A stretch of DNA of 55,331 bases from Verrucomicrobiota bacterium (GTDB lineage: Bacteria > Verrucomicrobiota > Kiritimatiellia > CAIQIC01): NCBI GenBank assembly GCA_004321905.1, contig SCQF01000005.1, positions 1 to 55,331 on the forward strand. The letters are read 5' to 3'. Positions 26,369 through 34,751 of this stretch are shown here, piece by piece. How positions within the stretch are numbered: position 1 is the first letter of the stretch; each line of letters opens with the position of its first letter. The notes under the pieces were generated by a model that was not told the DNA's origin, searched no databases, and saw nothing but the letters and a program-made list of their open reading frames with translations. Position numbers and translations under genes: made by a program.

Positions 26369-27852
26369 GCGCTACCACACCATTCGCCCTTCTAGCCAAC
26401 GCCACCAGTCTTCCGTGGGCGGAAATCCCCGCGTGGCCGGTGGCGGAATTCGTTCATGCCACGGCGACGGAATTGAACCGCGGCGCGCGCTTTTGCGCGT
26501 GGTTCGGCGTGCCGGAGCATTCAGGCACCTGCCTCGTCGCTGTGTTGGCCTTCGACGTTGACAACACGCTGGCCGTCGGGCGTAGCGAAGCATTCACCGG
26601 CGCGTATCCCGCACTGACGACGACCCATCCACAGGCCCACTTGTTCGAGCGCGAAGTCTGGGAGCAACACGGACTCACGCCCGCAGGTCATCCGTGGCTC
26701 AAGCCCGTGCGGCGCACGAATGAAAAGGGAAATGCGCCCGCGAACGGGGAATTTTTCCGCGTGGAGGGTGGGGAGGTTCACGAAGTCGCGGTTGGTCCCG
26801 TTCATGCCGGCGTCATTGAACCGGGCCACTTTCGCTTCCAATGCGCGGGTGAGGAAGTGTTGCACTTGGAAATAGCGTTGGGCTATCAGCATCGTGGAAT
26901 TGAAGAGGCGCTGCGTGATGGCCCGCATCGCGCAACCATGAGCCAGATGGAAACCGTGGCGGGCGATACCACCATCGCCCACGCGACCGCCTACGCGACC
27001 GTTATGGAGGCACTCGCCGGGACGGAAGCGCCCTTGCGCGCGCAATGGTTGCGGGCGGTGGCCCTCGAACTCGAACGCCTTGCCAATCACACCGGCGACA
27101 TGGGCGCACTGGCCGGCGATGTGGCGTTTCTGCCCACGATGTCGGCGTGCGGCAAAATTCGTGGCGACTTTCTTAATCTCACTGCGCTCATGTGTGGTAA
27201 CCGTTTTGGTCGTGGTCTCGTGCGTCCGGGTGGTTGTCGTCATGACCTCGATGCCGGGCGGGCGGCGCAATTGAAGGAACGCTTGGAAACTGCACTCGCC
27301 GATACCAAGCAGGCGGTGGCGTGGTTTTGGGATTCTGCGGCGGTGCGCGCGCGTTTTGAAAATGTCGGTACAGTTTTTCCCGCGCAGGCCACCGCGATCG
27401 GACTGGTGGGGCCGGCGGCACGCGCCTGCGGGTTGGTGCGCGACGTGCGTTTCGATCATCCGGCGGGTTGGCACCGTTTTGCCCAGGCTCCGGTGGCCGT
27501 ATGGCCCGTCGGTGACGTCTTCGCCCGCGCCAAAGTACGCTCGCTGGAGATCGAGCGATCGGGTGACTACCTCCGTGAGCAACTGACTGCACCCGCCGAG
27601 GGCGAATTGCGCGGTGAACTGGCGCCGCCCGCGCCGGACACGTTGGCTGTGGCACTGGTTGAAGGCTGGCGCGGTGAGGTTTGCCACGTGGCCTTGACGG
27701 ATGCCGCTGGGCGCTTCCGCCGCTATAAAATCGTTGATCCGTCGTTTCACAATTGGATGGGTCTCGCGCTGGCCTTGCGCGGCACGGCCATCTCGGATTT
27801 CCCGATCTGCAACAAGAGTTTCAACCTTTCCTATTGCGGCCACGATTTATGA
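26365..27852 (+). CDS. HyfG-like large subunit (NuoC-NuoD fusion) lacking NiFe ligands
   Basis: 495 residues. Residues 1-115 are NuoC/30-kDa-like (HLFEREVWEQHGL); 130-495 are the 49-kDa/hydrogenase large-subunit fold. In true group 4 hydrogenases two CxxC motifs hold the NiFe centre. Here the first site reads QMETVAGDTTIAH (about 194-206), with no cysteine at all. The second is represented only by C482 and C491 in FPICNKSFNLSYCGHDL, separated by eight residues. The protein therefore cannot bind NiFe in the known way, as in complex I NuoD and the described Ehr complexes. The physiological electron acceptor or donor is unknown. Confidence 0.85.
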   Translation: MSATTPFALLANATSLPWAEIPAWPVAEFVHATATELNRGARFCAWFGVPEHSGTCLVAVLAFDVDNTLAVGRSEAFTGAYPALTTTHPQAHLFEREVWEQHGLTPAGHPWLKPVRRTNEKGNAPANGEFFRVEGGEVHEVAVGPVHAGVIEPGHFRFQCAGEEVLHLEIALGYQHRGIEEALRDGPHRATMSQMETVAGDTTIAHATAYATVMEALAGTEAPLRAQWLRAVALELERLANHTGDMGALAGDVAFLPTMSACGKIRGDFLNLTALMCGNRFGRGLVRPGGCRHDLDAGRAAQLKERLETALADTKQAVAWFWDSAAVRARFENVGTVFPAQATAIGLVGPAARACGLVRDVRFDHPAGWHRFAQAPVAVWPVGDVFARAKVRSLEIERSGDYLREQLTAPAEGELRGELAPPAPDTLAVALVEGWRGEVCHVALTDAAGRFRRYKIVDPSFHNWMGLALALRGTAISDFPICNKSFNLSYCGHDL

Positions 27853-27867
27853 TGCCGCCCCAAAGCT

Positions 27868-28668
27868 ATGTTTATCATTGATACCATTACTCATCGTCTG
27901 AAACGCGGCTGCGAAACCATGGCCTATCCCCAAGGCCCGGCCCCCGTCCTGCCCGACCGTCATGGCGGTGCGCTGAAGGTGGATGCCACCCAATGTGCCG
28001 CTGGCTGCACCGCCTGTGTGCCTGTATGTCCGACACAGGCCATTACCCGGCTGGCAGGAAAACCCGTGGCACTCGATCTCGGACGCTGCATCTTCTGCGC
28101 CGCCTGTGTGGAAATCTGTCCGTCGAAGGCGATCACACAAACCGGTGATTATCGCATGGCTGTGCGCCGTCGCGAAGACCTCGTGCTGGGCGCGCCGGGC
28201 AAGGAACAAGTTCGCCTCGCGGTTGCGCTCGACAAGAAACTTCGCAGACTCTTTGGTCGTTCGTTGCGCTTGCGTCAGGTCAGCGCCGGTGGCTGCGCGG
28301 CGTGCGAAGCCGATACGAACGTGCTCGGCACCATCGGCTGGGACTTGGGCCGCTTTGGCATTCAGTTCGTGGCTTCACCCCGGCATGCCGATGGACTGCT
28401 AATCACCGGCCCGGTGACGAAGAACATGGAGTTGGCGCTCCAGAAAACCTATGCCGCCGTGGCGGCACCCAAAATTGTGATTGCCGTGGGGGCCTGTGCG
28501 ATAGCCGGCGGCCCTTTTGTCGGTCACGCGCAAGTTAACAACGGCGCGAACACCATCGTGCCGGTGGATTTGTTCGTCCCCGGTTGCCCGCCGCATCCCG
28601 TTACGATCTTACACGGTCTGCTCGCTTTGTTGGGCCGTTTACAAAATGAAAATCGTGCTGCACGTTAA
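27868..28668 (+). CDS. fused ferredoxin / NuoB-like small subunit (HyfH-HyfI type)
   Basis: 266 residues. Two 4Fe-4S motifs come first: C43, C47, C50, C54 (CxxxCxxCxxxCP, one residue wider than canonical in the first gap) and C74, C77, C80, C84. The NuoB/HyfI domain follows with cluster ligands C143 and C146 (CAACEAD), C210 (GACAIAGG) and C240 (PGCPPHP), all present, so electron transfer to the large-subunit interface is intact. Ferredoxin and small subunit are separate genes (hyfH, hyfI) in E. coli; here they form one chain. It is the last gene of the operon, 15 bases after the large subunit. Confidence 0.85.
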   Translation: MFIIDTITHRLKRGCETMAYPQGPAPVLPDRHGGALKVDATQCAAGCTACVPVCPTQAITRLAGKPVALDLGRCIFCAACVEICPSKAITQTGDYRMAVRRREDLVLGAPGKEQVRLAVALDKKLRRLFGRSLRLRQVSAGGCAACEADTNVLGTIGWDLGRFGIQFVASPRHADGLLITGPVTKNMELALQKTYAAVAAPKIVIAVGACAIAGGPFVGHAQVNNGANTIVPVDLFVPGCPPHPVTILHGLLALLGRLQNENRAAR

Positions 28669-28720
28669 TTTTTTCAAGGGTTGGAAACGAGGGCCACGCG
28701 CTTTTCCAAGCCTTGGAAAA
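28669..28720. repeat. palindrome copies 9 and 10, after the Ehr-like operon
   Basis: TTTTTTCAAGGGTTGGAAA at about 28670-28688 (degenerate) and TTTTCCAAGCCTTGGAAAA at 28702-28720, upstream of the rpsO promoter. Confidence 0.8.
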
Positions 28721-28750
28721 CGCCCGCAGTGAAAAAAATCGAAAAAGAAC

Positions 28751-28779
28751 TTTACACGCCGCGGGGCCATCGGTATTGT
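28751..28779 (+). promoter_or_regulatory. promoter of rpsO-pnp
   Basis: TTTACA (28751-28756) and TATTGT (28774-28779) with a 17-base spacer. The rpsO start codon lies about 61 bases further on, with AAGGAT as ribosome binding site. Confidence 0.6.
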
Positions 28780-28840
28780 CCCGCCCCGACACAAACAAAA
28801 GAAACAAGCAGCGAGAAACAGAAATAGGTCTGTTAAGGAT

Positions 28841-29104
28841 ATGGAAAACGCGACCAAGGACAGCTTGAAGAAGGAATACCAGCAGCACGCCGGGGACACC
28901 GGGTCCGTGGAGGTGCAGGTGGCGCTCCTCAGCAAGCGCATCAAAGATCTGACCCAGCATTTGCAGGGCCATAAGAAAGACCACAGCTCCCGCCGTGGTC
29001 TGATTATCATGGTCAGCAAGCGGCGGCGCCTGCTGGATTATCTCGTCCACTCGGACGAGGCCCGCTATCAAAAGTTGATCGAGCGCCTTGGTCTGCGTCG
29101 GTAA
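28841..29104 (+). CDS. rpsO: 30S ribosomal protein S15
   Basis: 87 residues, the normal length, with the S15 signature spanning [15 protein letters not shown] and the conserved [10 protein letters not shown] helix. It binds the 16S rRNA central domain early in assembly. It is preceded by its own promoter and followed by pnp, as in many bacteria. A longer leader between promoter and start (about 55 bases) could hold autoregulatory structure, but no classical S15 pseudoknot was confirmed. Confidence 0.95.
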   Translation: MENATKDSLKKEYQQHAGDTGSVEVQVALLSKRIKDLTQHLQGHKKDHSSRRGLIIMVSKRRRLLDYLVHSDEARYQKLIERLGLRR

Positions 29105-29199
29105 ATCCTGCCCGCCCGGTATGCTGGGCGTACAGTCCCCGAGAGACCCCTTAGCATCTGCCGCGTAGCCATCGGTGGCCACCGCCCAGATGATCCGTG

Positions 29200-29219
29200 T
29201 TTCTCCTGCACAGGAGAAA
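29200..29219 (+). promoter_or_regulatory. hairpin occluding the pnp ribosome binding site
   Basis: TTTCTCCTGCACAGGAGAAA is a perfect 20-base dyad whose 3' arm (AGGAGAAA) is the pnp Shine-Dalgarno sequence, ending eight bases before the ATG. Pairing would hide the ribosome binding site. A second dyad, CGGTGGCCACCG, lies at 29174-29185. Confidence 0.55.
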
Positions 29220-29226
29220 AGCAAGC

Positions 29227-31368
29227 ATGAGTAGTGAAGTTCGTTCCGTCGAGGTTGAACTCGGCGGCAAGAAGGTGAAGTTCGAATCCGGTCTTTTGGC
29301 CAAACAGGCCGAAGGCTCCCTCACGGTGCAGATGGGCGAGACGATCGTCTTTTCCGCCGTGACCACCACCAAGACCCCCCGCGAGGGCGTGGATTATTTC
29401 CCGCTCCAAGTGGAGTACCGCGAGAAGTTTTACGCGGCGGGTCGTTTCCCCGGCGGTTATTTCAAACGCGAAGCCCGGCCCAGCGAGCGTGAGATTCTCA
29501 TCGCGCGCATGACCGACCGCCCACTGCGTCCGCTGTTCCCCGATGGCTACCGCAACGACGTGCAGATCATCAACAACCTGCTCTGCACCGACCGCGAAAA
29601 CGAGTCTGATATTCTCAGCATCAATGCCGCGAGCGCGGCGGTGATGCTCTCGGAGATTCCGTTTGCCGGACCGATTGGCGCGGTACGCGTCGGTCGCATC
29701 AATGGCCAGTTCATTTTGAACCCGACCGTCGCCCAGATGGAGACGAGCGACTTAAACCTGATCTATGCCGGCACGAAAGAGTTGCCGCTGATGATCGAGG
29801 GCGCGGCCCAAGAGATCAAGGAAGCCGATATGTTGGCCGCGATGCGTTTGGCGCACGAGGCGATTCAGCCGCTGATTCAGGCGCAACTCGAATTACGCCG
29901 TCAGTTTGGCCTGCCGGAGAAGAGGTTTGCTGATCTTCCGGTGGACGAAACACTGCTCAAAAAGGCGCGCGAATTGGCCGGCAAAGAGCTGGAACAAGCG
30001 CTGATGATCAACGGTAAGTTGGAACGGCAGGACGCGGTCACGGCCGTCAAGGATGCGCTCAAGGTCAAGATGACGGCGGCGTTTCCGGCGATGAGTGGCG
30101 AGCAGTTCTTCCAGTTGTTCGATGCGCTGGAGATTGAAGCCACCCGTCACATGGTGCTGGAAAAGAAGCACCGCATCGGCGGTCGCGGTATGGACGAAAT
30201 TCGTCCGTTGAGCGGCAAGGCCGGACTGTTGCCGCGCACGCACGGCTCCTCGTTGTTCACCCGTGGCGAGACGCAGGCGATGGCCATCGTCACGCTCGGC
30301 ACGTCGTCGGACGTGCAAGAGATGGATGCGCTTGCCGGTGGTCCGGATGAAAAGCGTTTCTATCTGCATTACAACTTCCCGCCGTTCAGCGTCGGCGAAG
30401 TTGGGCGCCTCGGCTCGACGGGCCGCCGTGAAATTGGCCACGGTGCGCTCGCCGAGCGCTCCCTCGCGCCGATGATGCCGAAGGATTTCCCGTACACCGT
30501 GCGCGTCGTCTCCGAGATCATGGAGTCCAACGGCTCCAGCTCGATGGCGACCGTGTGCGCCGGTACGCTGGCACTCTTGGACGCGGGTGTTCCGATGCTC
30601 AAGCCCGTGGCGGGTATCTCCATCGGCCTGTTCACCAGCGCCGATGGCAGCAAAGCCCAACTCGTCACCGATATCCTCGGTGCCGAGGATCATTGCGGCG
30701 ATATGGATTTCAAGGTGAGCGGTACCCGTGACGGCATCACCGGCTTCCATGTGGATTTGAAGCTGCGCGGTCTGCGTTGGGAACTCGTCGAGGGTGCGTT
30801 CGAGAAGGCGCGTTCAGCCCGGCACCAGTTGCTGGAGTTCATTCAGTCCGTCATTGCCGCACCGCGCGCCGACCTCTCGAAGCACGCGCCGCGGATCACA
30901 GTCATCAAGATCAACCCCGAAAACATTGGTGCGCTGATCGGACCGGGCGGCAAGAATATCCGCCGCATCACCGATGTCACCGGTACGCAGATTGATATCG
31001 AGGACGATGGCACCGTGCGCGTGTTTGCCACCAGCAAGGACGCGATGGAAGCGGCGGTACGCGAGATCAACATGATCGCCGCGGAACCGGAAATCGGCAA
31101 GATTTACCAAGGCACCGTGACCGGCATCAAAGAATTTGGCGCGTTCGTCGAAATTCTGCCGGGCAAGGATGGCCTCGTGCACATCAGCGAGATGGCCGAC
31201 CAGCGTATCCGCAGCGTCACCGATATCTGCAAGGTCGGCGACCAAATGTGGGTCAAGTGCATTGACGTGGATGATACCGGCCGCGTCCGCTTGAGCCGCA
31301 AGGCCGCGCTCGCCGAGATGGACGCGCAGGCGAAAGCCGGCGACGTTCCGCCACCGTTGCCGCAATAA
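29227..31368 (+). CDS. pnp: polyribonucleotide nucleotidyltransferase (PNPase)
   Basis: 713 residues from [12 protein letters not shown]; the ATG ten codons upstream lies inside the leader hairpin. Two RNase PH-like domains flank a helical linker (first with [21 protein letters not shown], second with [15 protein letters not shown]), then KH ([15 protein letters not shown]) and S1 ([20 protein letters not shown]) at the C-terminus. It degrades RNA 3' to 5' by phosphorolysis. The neighbour rpsO, the occluded ribosome binding site and a terminator downstream fit an autoregulated unit. Confidence 0.96.
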   Translation: MSSEVRSVEVELGGKKVKFESGLLAKQAEGSLTVQMGETIVFSAVTTTKTPREGVDYFPLQVEYREKFYAAGRFPGGYFKREARPSEREILIARMTDRPLRPLFPDGYRNDVQIINNLLCTDRENESDILSINAASAAVMLSEIPFAGPIGAVRVGRINGQFILNPTVAQMETSDLNLIYAGTKELPLMIEGAAQEIKEADMLAAMRLAHEAIQPLIQAQLELRRQFGLPEKRFADLPVDETLLKKARELAGKELEQALMINGKLERQDAVTAVKDALKVKMTAAFPAMSGEQFFQLFDALEIEATRHMVLEKKHRIGGRGMDEIRPLSGKAGLLPRTHGSSLFTRGETQAMAIVTLGTSSDVQEMDALAGGPDEKRFYLHYNFPPFSVGEVGRLGSTGRREIGHGALAERSLAPMMPKDFPYTVRVVSEIMESNGSSSMATVCAGTLALLDAGVPMLKPVAGISIGLFTSADGSKAQLVTDILGAEDHCGDMDFKVSGTRDGITGFHVDLKLRGLRWELVEGAFEKARSARHQLLEFIQSVIAAPRADLSKHAPRITVIKINPENIGALIGPGGKNIRRITDVTGTQIDIEDDGTVRVFATSKDAMEAAVREINMIAAEPEIGKIYQGTVTGIKEFGAFVEILPGKDGLVHISEMADQRIRSVTDICKVGDQMWVKCIDVDDTGRVRLSRKAALAEMDAQAKAGDVPPPLPQ

Positions 31369-31385
31369 TGTAAAAGGCATGTGGC

Positions 31386-31424
31386 GAAAGGCGCAAGGCC
31401 GTATGGCACTGCGCCTTTCTTATT
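31386..31424 (+). terminator. intrinsic terminator after pnp
   Basis: GAAAGGCGCA (31386-31395) pairs perfectly with TGCGCCTTTC (31410-31419), followed by TTATT. It lies 18 bases after the pnp stop. Confidence 0.6.
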
Positions 31425-31447
31425 CCTACTGACTCGACGTATGGGGC

Positions 31448-31717
31448 ATGACAGGGTATTATGCCGCCATGATCGCGGATGTACAGGATCGCAATTTAAG
31501 CGCGGCAGAGCGCCAAGTGCTCACTACGCTGATGGACTGTTACCGTGATCGTTGTTTGTGGTTTCTGCGGGCCGATTTTCTCCCGGCTACATTGGCTGAG
31601 GCATTGCGTGTCTTGGATGCCATTGAGCAGCATGGGGATTTAGCGGCTTTCCGCGAAATCCGGAGGTTGCGCGCATGGCTCTTACCGCCTTCCAGCGCGA
31701 TATCTGTCGCATCCTAG
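31448..31717 (+). CDS. small hypothetical protein, possible partner of the nucleotidyltransferase
   Basis: 89 residues, predicted mostly helical ([25 protein letters not shown]). No family is recognised. Two starts are possible (31448, or 31469 at the second Met). It overlaps the next gene by 43 bases in a different frame, which argues that the pair is co-expressed. The position and size are those of a cognate partner in a toxin-antitoxin or nucleotidyltransferase two-gene unit, but this is inferred from arrangement alone. The last residues ([10 protein letters not shown]) lie in the overlap and may not be conserved. Confidence 0.5.
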   Translation: MTGYYAAMIADVQDRNLSAAERQVLTTLMDCYRDRCLWFLRADFLPATLAEALRVLDAIEQHGDLAAFREIRRLRAWLLPPSSAISVAS

Positions 31718-32484
31718 CCGTGCGCCGCCATGTGGGTGGTGAAAGCTACGTTGCCGGTGGCCTCGCGCTCAATGAACTATTGCGTCAACCACGCCGCTCA
31801 CGTGATGTGGATTTGTTTCACGACACAGAACAAGCACTGGCCGCCACATGGGTGGCCGACCGCGCAGCTTTGGAAACCGCTGGCTATAGCCTGCGCGTAG
31901 TACGCGAAACACCGAGTTTCGTCGAGGCGCTTGTGATGTGTGAGGGGCAAGCGGTGCTGATCCAATGGGCGCGTGATAGCGCGTTTCGTTTCTTTCCGCT
32001 AGTGGAAGATGTGACGCTTGGGTTGACGCTGCATCCGCTGGATCTGGCCGCCAACAAGGTGCTGGCCTTGGTCGGGCGTTTGGAGCCACGCGATTGGGTT
32101 GATGTACTGGCTTGTGATGAAAAGTTACAGCCGCTTGGTTATCTGGTGTGGGCCGCGTGTGGCAAGGATCCCGGTTTCAGTCCTGCGGCCCTATTGAGCG
32201 AAGCGCGGCGCAGTTCCCGCTACACGCAAACCGAATTGAATGCGCTTGATTTCGATGGCGAACCACCCGCTGCCGCCGTATTGGCGCGCCGGTGGCATGC
32301 CGCGTTACAAGCGGCAGATAAAATCTGCGCATGGCTGCCTGACGCCGAAGTCGGAAAATGTGTCCTGACGACGGATGGAAACCTCTGTCGTGCGTCACCA
32401 GAAGAACTTCGGTCTACCATAACCCTGCAATTCCATAGCGGTAACATTGGCGGTGCGTGGCCGCGTATTGTCGAAGTCCCCTGA
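31675..32484 (+). CDS. AbiEii/AbiGii-like nucleotidyltransferase-fold protein
   Basis: 269 residues with a nucleotidyltransferase motif near the N-terminus: VAGGLALNELL (26-36) followed by RRSRDVDLFHD (40-50), the GG-x-L and SxDxD pattern with metal-binding D45 and D47. The ribosome binding site GGAGG is ideally spaced. Relatives include type IV toxins of the AbiE system and uncharacterised housekeeping transferases. The C-terminal 70 residues lack a recognised domain. The nth gene starts within its stop codon (TGATG). Confidence 0.6.
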   Translation: MALTAFQRDICRILAVRRHVGGESYVAGGLALNELLRQPRRSRDVDLFHDTEQALAATWVADRAALETAGYSLRVVRETPSFVEALVMCEGQAVLIQWARDSAFRFFPLVEDVTLGLTLHPLDLAANKVLALVGRLEPRDWVDVLACDEKLQPLGYLVWAACGKDPGFSPAALLSEARRSSRYTQTELNALDFDGEPPAAAVLARRWHAALQAADKICAWLPDAEVGKCVLTTDGNLCRASPEELRSTITLQFHSGNIGGAWPRIVEVP

Positions 32485-33134
32485 TGATGAAACCCAAAAA
32501 CGATCAGCGGGAACGCGCCGCGGAAATTCTCAAGCGTTTACGGATGACCTATCCCGACGCCGGCTGCGAACTACAGCACTGGAAGACGCCAATGGAACTG
32601 GCCGTGGCGACAATTCTTTCCGCGCAATGCACCGACAAGCGCGTCAACATGGTTACGCCGGTGCTGTTTGCCAACTATCGCAGTGTTGCCGACTTTGCGG
32701 CAGTTCCGCAGGAAACGCTGGAGGCGGAAATCCGCTCGACCGGTTTTTTTCGCAACAAAGCCAAGAACATCCGAGCGCTCGCCGCGGTGGTCTTGGAGAA
32801 ATTTGGCGGCGAACTGCCCAGCGATCTCGATACGCTGATCGGCTTGCCGGGCATTGGCCGCAAAACGGCGAACCTATTGATCGCCACGGTGTTCGGCCAG
32901 CCGGGCATTGTGGTGGATACGCACTTCAAGCGCCTGTCGCAACGTCTTGGTTTCACGACCAAGGATGATCCCGACAAGATCGAGTTCGATCTCAAAGCGA
33001 TTCTGCCGGAGAAGGATTGGACCGACTGGTCGCACTGCATGGTCTTCCACGGCCGGCGCTGCTGCTATGCCCGCAAACCGAATTGTGCCGGTTGTCCGAT
33101 CGCCGAATTGTGCCCCGCGGCAGCTAAGTGCTGA
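32484..33134 (+). CDS. nth: endonuclease III
   Basis: 216 residues from the ATG that overlaps the previous stop. The helix-hairpin-helix LPGIGRKTAN (121-130) carries catalytic K127, and D145 in VVDTHFKRL is 18 residues on, the family spacing. The 4Fe-4S cluster ligands are C194, C201, C204 and C210 (C-x6-C-x2-C-x5-C). It removes oxidised pyrimidines and has AP-lyase activity in base excision repair. Its link with the nucleotidyltransferase upstream appears to be positional only. It is convergent with cimA across one palindrome. Confidence 0.93.
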   Translation: MMKPKNDQRERAAEILKRLRMTYPDAGCELQHWKTPMELAVATILSAQCTDKRVNMVTPVLFANYRSVADFAAVPQETLEAEIRSTGFFRNKAKNIRALAAVVLEKFGGELPSDLDTLIGLPGIGRKTANLLIATVFGQPGIVVDTHFKRLSQRLGFTTKDDPDKIEFDLKAILPEKDWTDWSHCMVFHGRRCCYARKPNCAGCPIAELCPAAAKC

Positions 33135-33137
33135 AAC

Positions 33138-33155
33138 TTTTCCAAGCTTTGGAAA
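33138..33155. repeat. palindrome copy 11, convergent nth/cimA junction
   Basis: TTTTCCAAGCTTTGGAAA in the 30-base gap between two convergent genes. Confidence 0.85.
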
Positions 33156-33164
33156 CCGGGGCGA

Positions 33165-34751
33165 TCAGGCTTTTTTCTTCGCCTTTTTTTCTTCTTGGAA
33201 GAGCTTGTATTCAACGCCGTCCACCAGCGCTTCCCACGAGGCTTCGATGATATTCGGTGAGACGCCGACCGTACCCCACGTAGTTTCGCCGTCGCTGGAT
33301 TCGATAACGACGCGGGTCTTGGCCGCGGTCGCTTCGCCGGGGTCGAGGATGCGGACGCGGTAGTCGGTGAGGTGCACGCCTTTGATCTGCGGGTAGAAAT
33401 GCAGTAGCGCACTGCGGAGTGCGTGGTCGAGCGCATCCACCGGGCCGTTGCCTTCGCCGACCGTCTGCACGGTTTTACCGTTGACCGTCAGCTTGACGGT
33501 GGCTTCGGAAATACACGCTTCGCCTTTGTGCCGTTTTTCGACGATGACGCGGTAGCCTTCGAGGTCGAAGAACGGGCGATGCTCCTTGAGCACTTTTTGG
33601 ATCAGCAGCTTGAACGACCCCTCGGCAGCTTCAAATGCGTAACCTTCTTTTTCGAGCCGCTCCAGTTCGCGGAGGATTTCTTTGATCTCCGGCGCGGATT
33701 TGTCGAGGTTCAGGCCCATTTCGACGGCCTTAAGGAATACATTGCTGGCGCCGGAGAGTTCGCTGACGAGAATCCGGCGCTGGTTACCGACACTTTCCGG
33801 CAATACGTGCTCGAAGCTGCGCGGATTCTTGCGGACGGCGTCCACGTGCATGCCGGCCTTGTGCGCGAAGGCGCTTTCGCCGACATACGGCGCTTTGCTG
33901 TTGGGGCGCAGATTGGCCATCTCGTCCACAAACAGCGCGGCCTCGCGTAACTGCTTGAGGCTGTCTTCGCGCAGGCAGGTGTGGCCCGTTTTTAGCACGA
34001 GGCTGGGAATGATCGAGCATAGGTTGGCGTTGCCGCAACGTTCGCCGTAGCCGTTCATCGTGCCCTGTACGTGCGTGGCGCCGGCGCGGATGGCTTCGAG
34101 CGAATTAGCCACCGCGAGATCAGAGTCATTATGCGTATGGATGCCGATGCGCACCGGGAAAGCGCGGATCACTTCGGCGGTGATGGCGGCGATCTCGTGG
34201 GGTAGGGAGCCACCGTTGGTGTCGCAGAGGCAGAGGCAATCTGCTCCGGCGTTGAGCGCCGCCGTAAGCGCCGCGCGCGCAAATTCCGGACAGTCTTTAT
34301 AACCGTCGAAGAAGTGCTCGGCGTCGTACACCACTTCCTTGCCGTGCTCCTTGAGCACGCGCACCGTATCGGCAATCATCGCCAGCGCTTCCTTTTCGGA
34401 AACTTTGAGCACGTCGGTAACGTGTAGCCGCCAGCTTTTGCCGAAGAAAGTACAGACCGGCGTTTTGGCCTCGAGCAGCGCTCGGACGCCGACATCTTCA
34501 CCCACCGGCACATGCGCGCGCCGCGTCGAACCGAACGCGGCGATTTTGGCGTGCGTCAGTTTTTCTTTCCGAATTTCATGGAAGAACGCCATGTCGCGCG
34601 GATTGGAGGCGGCAAATCCGCCCTCGATATAGTCCACGCCCAGTTGGTCGAGGCGTTTGGCCACGCGAATCTTGCCGGGGCCGGAGAACGAAACGCCTTC
34701 GCCCTGCGCGCCGTCGCGCAGCGTTGTGTCATAGATGACGATTTTTTTCAT
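33165..34751 (-). CDS. cimA: (R)-citramalate synthase
   Basis: 528 residues. N-terminal DRE-TIM barrel with DTTLRDGAQGEGVSFS, then a HTHNDSDLAVANSLEAIRAG metal-site motif. The C-terminal LeuA-type allosteric domain is at about 380-515, ending in a Lys-rich tail. The length and the VSFS/LHVTDVL features fit the CimA subgroup rather than isopropylmalate synthase. It condenses pyruvate and acetyl-CoA to citramalate, giving a threonine-independent route to 2-oxobutyrate and isoleucine. The start overlaps the lysC stop by four bases. Confidence 0.88.
   Translation of the reverse strand: MKKIVIYDTTLRDGAQGEGVSFSGPGKIRVAKRLDQLGVDYIEGGFAASNPRDMAFFHEIRKEKLTHAKIAAFGSTRRAHVPVGEDVGVRALLEAKTPVCTFFGKSWRLHVTDVLKVSEKEALAMIADTVRVLKEHGKEVVYDAEHFFDGYKDCPEFARAALTAALNAGADCLCLCDTNGGSLPHEIAAITAEVIRAFPVRIGIHTHNDSDLAVANSLEAIRAGATHVQGTMNGYGERCGNANLCSIIPSLVLKTGHTCLREDSLKQLREAALFVDEMANLRPNSKAPYVGESAFAHKAGMHVDAVRKNPRSFEHVLPESVGNQRRILVSELSGASNVFLKAVEMGLNLDKSAPEIKEILRELERLEKEGYAFEAAEGSFKLLIQKVLKEHRPFFDLEGYRVIVEKRHKGEACISEATVKLTVNGKTVQTVGEGNGPVDALDHALRSALLHFYPQIKGVHLTDYRVRILDPGEATAAKTRVVIESSDGETTWGTVGVSPNIIEASWEALVDGVEYKLFQEEKKAKKKA

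Noticed and set aside
26365..28668. A functional [NiFe]-hydrogenase 4
   Set aside because: No CxxC pairs at the NiFe site of the large subunit, and no maturation or formate dehydrogenase genes are in the window.
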